A DNA stretch of 64,000 nt from Aureobasidium sp. EXF-3400. Its lineage: Eukaryota > Ascomycota > Dothideomycetes > Dothideales > Saccotheciaceae. The notes below the pieces were generated by a model that saw nothing but the letters and a program-made list of their open reading frames with translations, did not search any database and had not been told where the DNA came from. Each line of letters opens with the position of its first letter. Positions within the stretch are counted from its first letter, which is position 1. Shown piece by piece: positions 44,574 to 57,900 of this stretch. The DNA lies in the NCBI GenBank assembly GCA_024195585.1, contig SWBL01000140.1:1-64000 (forward strand). The letters are read 5' to 3'. Position numbers and translations under genes: made by a program.

Positions 44574-47049
44574 GCGATTGGGGAAGGCTTGAATTATGAA
44601 AAGCGAAACAGAGGACGAGAACGTACAGAACGAGTCACACGACAGAAGGGGTCTTTGGCGTCTGTAACAAGGACAATGCGCCCGGAGAGTGATTCCGTCA
44701 CATAGACCAAGGACGGTAAAGCCTGTGGCCTTTTACGACCAAAGAGAGAGAGGTGAGGCCCATGACGCGTCGCATAAGCTACCAGTCAATCTACAGCATC
44801 ACAACAGCAGCCAGTCGATTCAGCCTTGCTGCGCTAGTCCATAAGAACCCCTTTCCTCGATCGATATGACGGAACGTCGAACACAAGCGCCTAAAGGAGA
44901 TAGAGAGACGAAAAATGACACTCGGAGCATATCCTTGCATGCACGTCCTAAGAAAAGTCTTGGTGGATTGTTCGCAGCGATCGCAGTCTGGCGATCGCCC
45001 CTTCGGACCTGAGGGAGGACTCAGCTCCGCCGCCATGGAACAGTGGACAAGTAGGAGGACTCAGCTCCGCCGCCATGGAACAAAGGCGCTTGTGGCTCGC
45101 ATTGCATTTGCGGGTTTGGGCCAAGCAAAGACAATGGGCTTCAAAAGCACAGGTCATTTACAATCCATGCAAGCACCATTCACTTCCGGTCCATGTAACC
45201 TTTCCTCCTTTGTTGGTTATAGGCGACTATTTCCACCCCAGATAGCTCAACAATGTCCAAAGAAGATGTCGTGTTCTGTTGTGTGCAGCAGTCCAAAACA
45301 AAAAAGAATCCCAGGGCTGCTGGCTGGGGCACGGTCGAAATGCCCGAAAGCTGCGCTGTGCCTCTGTACATGACCCTTGTCCCCCTGGGGGCGATAATAT
45401 CTGATTCAGACGTGCTCCGTATCCCGTAGCATATTCATCTTTTCCCAAGGCACGCTTCAATCCTTCAATCATACCATTGCATGATTGAAAATTTAAGCGA
45501 AGTGAAATAAAACAAGAAAAAGTGTAATAAATCAAAGAGCAAATACAAGTAAAGGGAAATGAAATTAAACTTCCTTCTTTTGCGAACAAATAAATGGACA
45601 TGGAAGTTTCTCAAACGGTCGACACGAGGATGAGAAAAGTCAATCGGAGATCGTTCCGGCAACATTATGCGACGGAAGCCCTGCCAAAACTAGATCGGAA
45701 ACGAACGAGCATCGAGAACTGGAGCACGCATCGTTTTAGATACTTCAATGAGCATCGAGCATCGAAATCGCCAAACGTAACTCGGAAACATGTCCGTCAA
45801 AAGTCACTCGGATGGGAAATTGCAAGGCTAGCAAACACGTGTTTTGTGGAAAAAGTACCTTCGGAGTGGATTGCGAGTATAGTTCTGGCCAAAAAAAAAA
45901 AAAAAAGTATTCGGATACTGTTTCCGAAGAAGGGGACGTGGAGACCGTGTCCAAGCGAAGTAGAATAGTCAGAGGAGATTCGCGAGAACCGAGCTTAAGG
46001 GAATGAGACTAAATAGCTAGCAGATATTCGTATTCGGCTATTCAATCGAAATGTCCCCTTTACTTCTACATGAGTTCGACTGTAGGTTGTTCGGATGAGA
46101 AAAAGTTGTGGGTATCTGGTGAGATGTGGGTTCGTGATGCGGTTGGATATGGCGGTGCAATTGCAGTTCTGATTCGACTTTGTGGTATTTATGCCGAGAT
46201 GGATGGTTTAATCCATCGATTTTATGTTCGGGTGACCATCGCAACTTCCTCCGATATTGTATGGGCCGAGTTGTTCATTAAGTGTAATGAACACCGGTTT
46301 TCCTTGTGGAAGAGAACCAATATCTTCTTAGAACGCTTCGAATCAATGCACTCTCTACACATTAGATATATTCACACTAATTGTATTATACATGAAGGTT
46401 GATAACAGAAGATCAGAATAAGGAAATGCTATGCGTTTTGCTCATTGAGCGGTTGTTGCACGTTAAAAATATGAGACAGAGCCGTAGCCCTGAGTATGAC
46501 CCTGTCCTTGGGTTTGCTATAATTAGTATAATGCAACTTCACCACGCAAGGAAGGTGGGAGTGATGGTATCTGGTAAATACATGCTCTTGCTCAATCGAG
46601 AGACTTTTGGTGATTATATATTTGCTGTTTAACAACTTGCATCGTTTTTCCTCATCGTTTCTCCACGCTCTCACGAAAACATTAGCGCGGCGCTGGACCC
46701 ATCAAAATGCACATTGCGCAGTAGTGAAGTCCACAGAGAGTTGACGACGTCACAACTCTCGATGGTTCCTTCGTATCTATTGACACAACTGCATTTCCAT
46801 AGCTGTCCGTGTGTCATATCTTTATAGATGGGAAGATTTCACCGCGCGTTAGATACCGACATCTTGAAGACGAATTCACGCTAAGATATTCAAAGATACA
46901 ATGTCTGAACGGGGAAGGATGTGTGTTATTCATGAGATATCCTACGTGGTGTACAGTGCGAAAACGGTATTGCCTTTGCTCTGTCCTTTATCGGCATCGC
47001 GAATTACCAAACTGCTTACATTCCGCTCCTGTTCCCTCACACTCGGCAT
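44574..47049. other. 2.5-kb intergenic region, partly AT-rich
   Basis: No supported gene. A 29-bp direct repeat lies at 45014-45082 and a poly-A run at about 45892-45906. The part from about 45,450 to 46,650 is more AT-rich than its surroundings and holds a 110-codon frame (46070-46402) without motif. The final part is the 3' flank of the minus-strand RRM gene. Confidence 0.5.
45014..45082 (+). repeat. 29-bp direct repeat, 40-bp period
   Basis: Perfect copies at 45014-45042 and 45054-45082 (GGAGGACTCAGCTCCGCCGC...), separated by 11 bp. Each copy contains the GAGGACTCAGCTCC imperfect palindrome and a CCATGG site. The array is non-coding. Confidence 0.85.
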
Positions 47050-50000
47050 TCATTCGCGATTAGAGAACGCATTGCCCTTCTTCGTCACATTCCCCAATGA
47101 ACGGTATTTGACGAAAAAGTCGCGGTATTCTGGCTGCTCAGAATATGCGTCGAGGTCCTACGATGAAGATTAGCTGCCTATAACGATATATCATGAAAGA
47201 CCATCCCAAAACAAGAAATTCGATACCTCATGATTCAGAAGATGGTCTGGAGAGTGAAGCTTACCCCTCGGTGCTCTTGGGGGAGGATTTCGCGCTGGTG
47301 ATCGAGACCTTGACTGACGTATTTCTTCTCCGAAGGGAAGAGACCTTCGCGATGGCTTTCTGACCCTCTCATCAGGAGAACTGCGGGTTTCCTCACTGTT
47401 CCTGTCTCTAGCGGAAGTAGTGGTTGAAACACCCTTAATCTTGAATTCGGGGCTACCGTTTTCTGTTGCAGTTGATCGGGGTGGGTACTTATAGCGAAGC
47501 CCTGTACAATAGAACGTCTTGTTGCCTGCATCGTCGATCTCACTCACGGCCCGACCGGGATAGGTGTTGAAAACGTGCCTGACAAATAGTCCACCATCCA
47601 TCGGTGGAACTTTAGAACCGGCAAAGTCGTCCTTGTATTTCTGATAGAGCTCTAGCTGGCTCACTCTACCATTCGAATCCTTCGTAAAGTTTTGCCGTAC
47701 CCACTTTGACGTTCGTGCAGGGTCTTGTAGATTCAACAACGGATGAGGTTCTGTAGAGATGACTTTCTGTGGTGTACTGGTGGTACTTTGGGCATTGCCT
47801 TCGACGACAGATCGCCTCAGATCGTCTCCTACCGACCTAGGAGCAAGAGGAGGGGCCGTGGGTGGCGTTCGGTGAACTAGCGGTGGCCGTGGTTGTCTTA
47901 CACCTGGACTCGTCTGTGGAGACGTGGGAGCGCTGGACCTGACAGAAGGTGTATCAATGGCAGGTGCCTTGTTGAAGATGGTCTTCAGCTTAGTGGGAGT
48001 CAACATAGGGACCAGGTCAGGCTTTGCAGTCTTCTGGAGATGTTCACGCCAGTAGGTGTCATAATCGAGAATCTTTCCGCCGTTAGCGATAGTCCGACTG
48101 GCCCATGGTAGAAACTCTGCTGGCTGCAGGACCACATAATTGTCCCACTGTGATGGAGAAACGTCCGAAGAGGTGTGAAGGTTCTTGCATAAGGTCTCAA
48201 AAGCCGTTCGGTTACCCTTAAAATTGCGCTCCTTGATCATTTGACTGAACAAATCATCAATCGTCAGAGTCTTCACAGTCTTCGGAGTCTTCAGAGGTCC
48301 AAATCTACACACAACGCTTTTTCCGTCGAAGAGCGAGTTGTGTTTTGCTTCAAGGGCTCTACATGCTGCATCGACATTGGCGAAATTGACGAAGCCAGAC
48401 TTTTTCTTGGCAAACGCAGAGACGGGGTTGAATTCTGCAAACATCTGCTCAAGTTGGGCGTCAGTGATGGTGACAGGGAGCGATCCAACCCAAAGAGCTT
48501 TATTTGGTTCGCCGAATATGCCTTTCTCTATCTCTTGTCTGATTTGAGAATCTGAATCACGACTACGCATGTCTGCACGGTGCGAGGGTTTAGGTGGCAA
48601 TGGGTTGACAGAGGCTGTACCAAGATCTCGCCTGTCTGTAAGGCGTGGGGCTCTAGCCGACAGCGAAGTGGCAGAACGTGCAAGATCCGAGACGGGCGAC
48701 TCGGAAGTAGTGGGTCCGGAGACGCCATGTGTAGAAACAGCGGGTTCAGGAATATTTGAGCCAGCGACAGCAGGTTCAGGAGGTTCGCTCTCCGGTGCAG
48801 TCACTATGTGCTCATCTGACTGATCGCTCTGCCGACGCCATTGGTCGATTATCGCAGCCCTGTTGACAGCATTAGGATCCAGTGGCTTAGCCGAGTCAAC
48901 CGGTGTTTCGTCGACTTCCATTGGATCGGGTTGCGGCTCTATGTCCGCAACGGGCAGCTCTGGGTCCGCCTCAATCTTGTCAACAAGCTGGGCTGTCGCT
49001 CGTGGCACTTGCGGGTTATTCATGTTGGGATCAACAAGGGGGGCCTTCTTTCGCTGTTCGTAGAATTCACGCTTGATTCGAGCGGCTCTTCTCTGTAATC
49101 TGGCTGCTTCTTCTGTCAGTTCCAAGCCAGATCGCTGATGCTTTTGTGGCCAAGATGTTGGGGATCCTGTCACAACAGCTTGTGGTCGCTCGTCAACATC
49201 CTGGCCAGTCGTGACTTGGGGTTGATCATCCATGGAAATATCGTTATCAACTTGATGCTGGTCATCTATTGACAATGTATTGTTGGGCTGGCCGAGATGC
49301 TGCTGAACTAGTGGTACGTCGTCTTCCAGAGCACCTGTGAATTCTTCGATTATCTCCTGAGGTTGCGGAGATGCAGCAACCTCAAGTATAGGAGAGGAGG
49401 CTCGGTCAAGTTCATCAGGTGGAAATTCATCAGGAGATGCTTCTCTCACGGGAGGTAATTTCAATACGGGATCAGCGTGCTGTGTCCCAGGATTTGGTCT
49501 TGCGGCGCTCTCTTCAGGCGAACCAAGAGGATACTCAGGGAGTTGTCGCAAATTTGGCTTTGGTGAAGGGGGATATTCAACATCAGAATCATAGCCTTCT
49601 TGAGATACAGGTGGGCTTGAGGATATCTCGGCGATAGGTTCATCGACCTGCATGTGATCTCCGCTGCTGTCCGGTGGCAATTCGCCTGGCAGTAGTTTGA
49701 CTAACGGTACCTTAGCTAACGGCGTGGTGAATGATGGTTCAGGTTCCACAATGTTGGTCGAACGTCGCAGGGTGTCATTACGATACCGGGGTTGAGCATG
49801 ATGCTCGGGTGACGAATCCCATGAAATCTCGCTGCTTTGAGTCCCCTGAGTCACGGGAAGAGTGTTCAACAACTTGTTTTCTTCCTCGATCTGCCTCGCT
49901 CGCTCCTTCTTCTCGGCTTTAGCTGCTCGCCGCTCCGCAGCTTCTTCGATCTTTTTGAGGTCTTCCACAGGGATGTTTGGATGAGTGAATGTGGTTCCGG

Positions 50001-51502
50001 GTCGTGACGGCCACCAGGAGGAAGCCTTATCTAGCAGTTTTCGTTGGTTCTTTGGGATCGATCTTCGAGAATACTTGACAAATAACGGTGGGGGAGCTCT
50101 ATGTAATGATCTTGAGCTGCTGGGGGACGTCTCATCCAACAAATGCGAGCTGGAAGTACCCAATGAAGCTGCCAGAGCTTCAGATTGAGATGGTAGAGGC
50201 ACTCGTTGAGATGGTACAGGCACTCGTTGAGATGGTACAGGCGGTAGCGAAGACTGCGTGACCTCTAATGGCTCTGGTTGAGCTGAAGTCGGCGTGTTAT
50301 TCGGCAGATCGATTTTGGGTCTCGTATTCTCCTTGGCCTGAAGTTGCACGTCGGCATTGTCGTTCGCAGGAGTACCTCTTGTCGCTTGTTCGTATATAGA
50401 AGGCTCGGCTAGAGGAATCTGTGACTCGAAATTTTGTGAAAGGGGTTGCGAGTCGATTTGCGATGGTGCTTGTGCTTGGGAGTCGCTGCTCTTAGTAGCT
50501 GGTACCGGAGGTGGAGCCATCTGAGCTGACATGTGGCTACCCAATCGTAAGGCTTGCTCACGATTGGTAGTAGTTGAAGCTCTCGCAGCCGAGTTCCTCG
50601 CTGACAACAGGCTTAATAGTCTGCTGCCTTCCTGAGCGTTTTTGGATTGGAGTTGTATGGGCTGGTTAAGGTTCAAGCCTGTCTGAACAGCGACATCTTC
50701 GTCGTCGTTGTGAATGCGAGGCCTCACCGATCGATGAGAACTCGAGTGGGTTGGAGATGTTTGTGAATGAGGACGCTTCGAGGGGTTATTCCTCTCCGCG
50801 ATTTGCACATGATCGGGTAGGAGCTCGGTCATTTCCACGGCCGTATGACCAACCGATACGGTCGGCGGAGCATTATCTTTCACGGGTGCAGGTGTCATTG
50901 CTGATTGGTGAAGATGTTGCAGCTGTTTTAAAAAAGCCTCGACTTTGTCGAGGGTATGAACTTCTTTGACGAGGCTGGTATTGATGTCGAGAGTAGTAGA
51001 AATAGTCAAGTTAGAAATTAGCAGCTGAACTCGCGAGGGAATTGGACCCAGATGTGTGTGTGTAATGCCAGAGATTGTGGAGGTGATGGATCTAGTCGCG
51101 AGGGAGGAGAGTGTAGACGAGTACTGGTTCTTGAATCGATCTTTAGCTTCAAGACTGACTCTAGCCTGCATGGACACTAGGCCATCAGTGACTGTGAGAA
51201 TTGGACCTTGAACCTGGGCTTGTCAGCATTTCATAGATGTTGAAGTAAAGACGTGATTGAGTGATAACAATGTCGATAGAGACAAACAGACAGGTTTGAA
51301 CTGAATCCAGGGAATTGCGACTAACCTTGAGCACATGCAGCTCGACAGCGGGCATGTCGAGCTTGACTTTGATATTACTGCCATTTTCAGAGACGGCAAG
51401 AAGCAAGTCAGGTTCCGGCTTGATTGCATGATGCTTTGCCGTCTTGTAGGCCAGGGCATTATGCAGGTTCTCAGTCACGATAGTACCAAGGCGAGAGGCC
51501 AT
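47050..51502 (-). CDS. Large RRM protein with TPP1-like N-terminus and RFX-like winged helix
   Basis: This encodes 1423 residues. Exons are 51326-51502, 47227-51213 and 47050-47157. Introns are 112 nt (51214-51325) and 69 nt (47158-47226), both phase 0. The second lets NHE read into DLDAYSEQPEYRDFFVKY, ending SNRE. The first intron joins ELHVLK to VQGPILTVTDGLVSMQ. The N-terminus (about 1-160) alternates hydrophobic and polar residues, with a TDG...ARVSLEAKDRF block that resembles the OB fold of TPP1/Est3-type telomere proteins. Residues ~160-950 are disordered, with SQRVP repeats. An RRM at ~964-1040 has RNP2 LWVGSLPV and RNP1-like KSGFVNFANV. An RFX-like winged helix lies at ~1222-1305 (WVRQNF...LFVRHVFNTYPG). 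RRM is secure, RFX-like likely, and TPP1-like an inference. Confidence 0.8.
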
Positions 51503-51974
51503 TATTGGTATACAATCAAAAGAGTTTCAGTGATAAACTCGATGGAGTGGCAGTTGATGCACCAAGGGCGCCAAAATGACGCGGCATGAGCAGCGGAAGA
51601 CGCGCTGGAGAGCAGAAAGTTTGAGAAGGTGCGGAGAGAGTCCAAGTGCAGACTGGGCAGTTGCGATCGGCGTCATGGGTCGTACCAGTTCACAGTCACC
51701 AATCTTGACACTCCAGACCAACTACTTTTCGCACTTGCGACTCGACCTGTGCAACATTGTTACATCGCTACTGGAAAAGACGCACTGCTCCCCTGGTCGT
51801 CGACTACAAGCTAGCATTCTTGCCATCACCTGACGCCCATCTATTACCACCGACACCGACCGCCAATCCATACCCCTCGAAGCACTACACATTCCACTTC
51901 ACGCTTAAGACGTCGTCGCTCGACGCAGCAAACAATGCGCCTACAACTTTTTTCCTCCCGCTGAGTCCACTGCT
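51503..51974. promoter_or_regulatory. Divergent promoter between the RRM gene and FAB1
   Basis: This 472-bp region serves the minus-strand RRM gene and plus-strand FAB1. The half near FAB1 is CT-rich on the plus strand (about 51,780-51,974), as in a fungal 5' leader. No TATA box is evident. Confidence 0.5.
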
Positions 51975-54900
51975 ATGCCGACCACAGCTCGCATGCACTC
52001 GTCACCAGCTTCGAGGCGCGCCTCGCTGTCGTCCGTCAACTCGCCCATAGTAGACAAGGAGGCTTTGCAGAAAGAGCTGGACCATATTCATACCACTGCC
52101 TCCCGCTCAGTCACTCTGACTTCCTTCAGCGACTTTGACCCCAGCCGCAACACCGGTCCTCGTGTTCCTGGTCCCAAAGACTTGGTCAGTGGCCGAATCA
52201 GCGGTCTGTACTCGCGCTTGAGGCAGAGTGTCGGTGCGAGCTCGCCTAACTCGGACACCCATGTCCGTCCCGACAGCCGAGGGAGCCTGGCTATCACAGA
52301 TGCCTCGTCCTTGAGGAGTTTCTCTAAACAGGAATCACCCACCCTCCTGCGTTCGAACCACGTTTCGCGCCCGAGCGATGCCAGTGCTGTGATAGCAGAG
52401 ACCGACTTTGCTATCGCTCCCTCCATCCCTTCCTCTGCCGTCCATTCGCGTCCAGGTTCTCGTGATTTGACTCGCTCCGCTTTACATACCGCTGCATCAT
52501 CTCCTTCGGCCACACGTGCTTCGCCCTCCAGACACGTCCGTCACGCAGAAGCCATCCATGCAGAGACCAAGAGGTTGTCGCAAAATCTGGATGCGAGACG
52601 TTCGTCGCAGCTTCTTGACGGGAATCTATCCTCAAGCACCGTGGACAACCATCGGCCATCACAGAAGGATGAAGCCAAGCGCCTGTCCCAGTTAGATGCC
52701 CCATTCATGGGTGCTCGACCAGAACGTTTATCCGTCAACTTGCAGTCCGAACGTGCCGATAGCCCGTCCAAAGCTACCGCCTCTGCTGACCGGCGTGACA
52801 GTGATGCATCCTCAAGAACTCAAAACCATCCAAAGCCCGAACGCCCTCCTCTCCGTGTATCTGCTTCTCACTTGCCTAACCTTCGCATCTCGCAAGCATC
52901 TATAGTTGATGGCATTCTTGACACCTCCTCCATATTTAGTACCAAGCCCAGCACACCCATGCTCGATACACATCCTAATTTCAATGCTGGCATGCAAGGT
53001 CGCCGAATGCTGCAGAGAGAAGGACAACCACTGGATGTATCTGAAAAAAAGTCTACCACTATTCCCGCTCATCTCAAACGGCGCGTCATCAGCAAAGAGT
53101 TCTGGATGAAGGATGAGAATGCTCGTGACTGCTTCTACTGTGGTGATCCTTTCTCCACCTTCCGCAGAAAGCATCATTGCAGGACATGCGGTCAAATCTT
53201 TGACGCCAAGTGTACTGTGACTGTTCAAGGCAAGCCTTTTGGCCAGTCGGGTACCCTCAGGTTATGCAAGCCGTGCGACGCCATGATCTATGGCAGTGAT
53301 GATGACTCGACAGTATTCACTGACGAGGACGAACCCCTGAGATCTCCCATCTCCGCGTCCAATGCGCGGGATCACGACATGTTTAAGCCAGACGACCCGG
53401 CTCTCGCGACGCCATCAATTGGAATTCCGGTATCGAGGAGAAACAGGGAAGCCAAAAGGCGCTCTGCTGTTATTGAGTTTGATATGCAGCCTACTTTAGC
53501 ACGGCCAAGTTCATCTCGTTCACTAAAGTCCATGACTGGAAGACCGCATTCTTCAAGTCACAAGCGTCACCACTCCCGCCACCAGTCTGTACGGCCACTG
53601 AAGACTCCTGCCGAAGAGCGAGGACCCTTCTACCAAAATATTGCCGAAACCCAGCGAAGACCGTTTACTGCCTTCCACAATGACAACATCATTGACCCCG
53701 ACTTGGCCCCATTCTTATCTGACGATGGGTCTGATGTGGACGACCAGCCAAGCATCTACACCACCATCAGTGACATGCCTGGAGCGTCCTCGCTAGACAA
53801 TGAACGAGCTGGATTTACAAGTTTACTAGCTTCAGCAGTCAAGAAGGGACGCTCACGGAGGGGTGATAGGAGCGTTGGTGGCCACAGCTTACGTGCTTCG
53901 CGTGACCTAGAGCACTTCATGTTTGCTTCCAAGCACCTCCCGAAGCTGCGAAAACAGCGCAACCAGAGTATTGGTAGTGTCGGTGTATCGCGTCCATCTC
54001 CTCGAAGGAGTCGCAGTCAGAATATGATGAAGACTTTCGAGGCTGGAGCCAACGACTCATCGGTGTTTGATGTCTTCAACCCTGTTCTTGCAGATCAAGC
54101 TCAGGTCAAACGAAGTTCCGGCATGCATGGCCTGAACGCTCCTGCAGTCGAACTTAACAGAGCCAGTTTGCAACATGTTGAGCGTCTTTTGACCCAGCTA
54201 CTCAAAGAGTCTGAGATTCCCCGACGTCGACACTGGCAGAAAGCTCTGATGCCCATTCTTTTGCAGTGCCCTAATGACGTGGATCCAGATGTTCAGAATG
54301 GCGACGATATGGACATCAGAAACTACATCAAGATCAAGAAAGTGCCAGGAGGCAAACCTGGAGATACTTCATATATCTCTGGAGTCGTCTTCAGCAAGAA
54401 CATTGCCCTCAAAGGCATGCGGCGAAGCTTTGTCCGTCCTCGTCTTGTGATCATCTCGTTCGCTATCGAGTACGCTCGCCATAATCACCACTTCATGAGC
54501 CTGGAACCCGTCATTGCTCAGGAGCGAGAGTACCTGCGCAACCTCGTGGGTCGTATTGTTGCATTGAAACCACAGATCTTGTTGGTCCAGCGAAATGTAT
54601 CAGGACTGGCTCTGAACATGCTGCAAGAAGCCGGAATCACCGTGGTTTACAACATAAAAGAATCAGTTCTTGCTGCTGTAGCACGAATGACTCAAACAGT
54701 CTTGATCAAGTCGATAGACAAGCTTTCGATTGACCCCTCCGGGCTGGGACAGTGCTCCAACTTTGACGTCAAGACCTATGTGCATGGCAAGGTAAAAAAG
54801 ACGTTCATCTGGATATCTGGCTGTCAACCGGATCTTGGCTGCACAATAGTTCTACGCGGAGCAGAGATGGAAACACTTCGTCAAATAAAGTGGATCACAG

Positions 54901-57900
54901 AATTTATGTGCTATGTCGTCTACAATCTCAAGTTGGAGACCTGTCTTATGCGAGATGAGTTCGTGTTGATTCCTTCTTCGATCAGCACTACTAAATCTAC
55001 CCCACCAAACCTCAACATCGCTGCTTCCAGAACAGTAGATATTGCAAAAGCCCCAGTCACGCCCACCACTCAAACACAAACCGAAACCGAAACCGAGGTC
55101 ACTATTCCAGCGCTACTAGCCGGTATCGAGGATGAGAAATCTGAGAGCAAACCTGACGTGTTGAATCACCTTGTTGATGCAGCGCGACATGTTGTATCTG
55201 AGCCTGCCGTCAGAGCACAAGATGATCAAGATGACGAGTCTATGCCATCGCAGTATAGAGAATTAATCGAGACGGCAAGAACTCGTCTGATTTCGTCGTC
55301 GCCATTCGTCAAGTTCCCCGAACCCGTGCTCCTGGCCAAAGTCCAAGACCAGGAAAGACGGGTCGAACAAACAAAACGGCTGAGAGACCGATACGATGCA
55401 TTCGAAGCCGGGCCGGACGTCATTGGAAAGACCGACGAAACTGGAGAGGCAGGTGTGGCGTCAGCGGATAAATTCGAGTTGGTCCTGCCAGAAATGATTT
55501 CGAAGGCTGTTCCTGCCGATCAGAGCAGGTCAACACGGAGGTTCCTGCGAGAAATTCATGACGCGAAATATCAAATGGCTCTCCACGAATACAACATCAA
55601 GAAACGACAATGGGAATCGTTCTTCTCGATCAGCAACAACAATCCGTTCAACCCCTTCAGTCATCAGAACATTTTCGTATTGCATTCTCTCGTCAGCAAT
55701 GCTTTGTCTGCACCTTGTGCTGGTCCCGAAGTTCTAGGTCTATCATTTTATGCCGGCTGGGGAAACGCTGAATTGGGACTGGAGGAAGATCTTACTCTCG
55801 GGCAATTCATCGAGGAGACCTGCGCCACCGCAGCGACTGCTTGCAAACAATGTAGTCACCGCATGTTCGATCACCATCGTCAATACGTCCACGGTACCGG
55901 CCAGGTCAGCGTTTCCGTCAAACGCTTCCCATCCAAATTCCAGAATCTGCACAACACCATCCTTATGTGGTCAACTTGCAAGATTTGCCAACAGGAGACT
56001 ACATGGATACCAATGTCAGATAACTCCTGGAAATATTCTTTCGGAAAATATCTGGAGCTCAGTTTTTGGAGCACGCCGTTAAAACCACGAGCAGGCGTAT
56101 GCCCACACGATATACACAAAGACTTTGTGAGATGTTTCGCTTTCCAGGGTCTTGCTGTCCGCATCCAGTGGGACAATGTAGACTTGTATGATGTTTTGGT
56201 ACCCACACCGACAATCAACTGGGAGGTCAATGCTGGACTCGAGCTCAAAAACCAGCTTTATCTGCACTTCCAAGCGCGTCTGTCAGCTTTCATTGCATCG
56301 ATCAGAGTCCGCCTGGACTCTATCAATCTCTCTACTGTTGCACCAGAGAAGCAAGCTGACGCTTCAGCGACCCTTGAAAAGCTGGCACAGAGAGTAGACA
56401 GCGACCATGAGACGTTGTTGCAGAAACTCCAAGACAAGTACATGGCTTCGAAGTTTTACGAGATCATTCCTCTCAACCGTGCAGTTCGCATGATGGATGA
56501 GAAAGCTCTCTTATGGGACGAGGATTTCACCGACTTCGAGACAAAGTTCTTCCCCTCCGAGCATGATATCAGAAGACTGGCTACCCTCCAGCTGAAGAAG
56601 TTGTTCCTCGATCGACCCGAAGCGGCTGGTATCTCTCACTATGATTTGGGCGATGCCGATGAGGGTATGGAGATGAAAGAGAGGCCATCATCAGGCATGG
56701 GTCTCACTGACGAAGATCTCCAATCTGAAAAGGCTCAGCACATGCTAACATCTGTTGTCCAAGAACATGGCCATTCAAATCCTGACATGGGTGCCAATAC
56801 AAGCTCTCTCGATCCAAATGATCCAAGGGTCGAAGGTCCAGATAGCCTCGCCCTGTCGAAGCAGTTGTCGCCTAGCGAAATCGAGCAGGCTGTTGAGAGA
56901 GAAGATGTCAAGCATCTCGATCTTGCCGTCCCTTCAGCGTTTTCAGAACCTCCTACGGACCAGGAAACTCCAAGAGCAGAGAACGGCCCAGACGAGGGCG
57001 ACATGGTCGAGTCAAAATCCCCCGAATCGTTCGTGGCCGATCCCAAACCCTTAAATTCCAGCATCCTTGAACGTATTGAACAGATGCGTTCCGCCGCTGC
57101 CGCTGCAACAAGCCCCGAATCAGGCATGCCCGAATCCAGAATCCCACGTCTTGTTCGTACTCGAGGTCCTATATCTCCGCCACTTGGTCGAACCCAATCG
57201 CAACCAGATGGCATACCGAAAAGAAGTATAGAGTCAAGTGCGGAAATGCCAATAATCCATGCATCTGGCAGTGGCGAGAGCTCTGGTACCACCACACCTA
57301 CCCCTGGCAAACATCAGAACAGAGACCTAGCCAAGTCTATCGAACTCCGATTGAGTGACCGTCTAGGTGGTGGATTCATCAAAAGTGGAAGGGTACAACA
57401 GTCTTTGATACCGAGGTCCGTGCCGAGCAAGGCCTTTGATAACAACACTCGTGTCTCGGCACTTGCCAAGCATTTTGAACAGCTATCTCGCGAGTTCGAA
57501 AGAGAAAGAGCTCGTGAGCGTAGGCAGCGAGCGGCTCGGCGAAGGCAGGTTCGTGCCAACCCTTTGGCCAGCAGCAAACCTGTTGTTGAGGTTTATCGAG
57601 ATGCTCGTGAAGCTGTTGGTGAAAGAACGGAGCCCGAAGCCGTTGATCCTCCTACAGACGATTCAAATGATACATCAGATCTACCGATGGAAGACATACC
57701 CATCCCGAGCTCAGACAACGTTCAAAACAATAACGACAACGATGATGCTACCGATAATGAGACTGCGGAATCGACCACTGGCCATACCGATACCGATGTT
57801 GAAGGGGATACCACTGATAATGAGGTTCATCTGCCCTACAAGCCTGGTCTTTCAGATGTCGGATCAAATCCAGACAATGGGTCGACTGCATCACCTCACG

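Noticed and set aside
46070..46402. 110-codon plus-strand frame in the AT-rich interval
   Set aside because: No domain, no leader-like context and no neighbouring exons.
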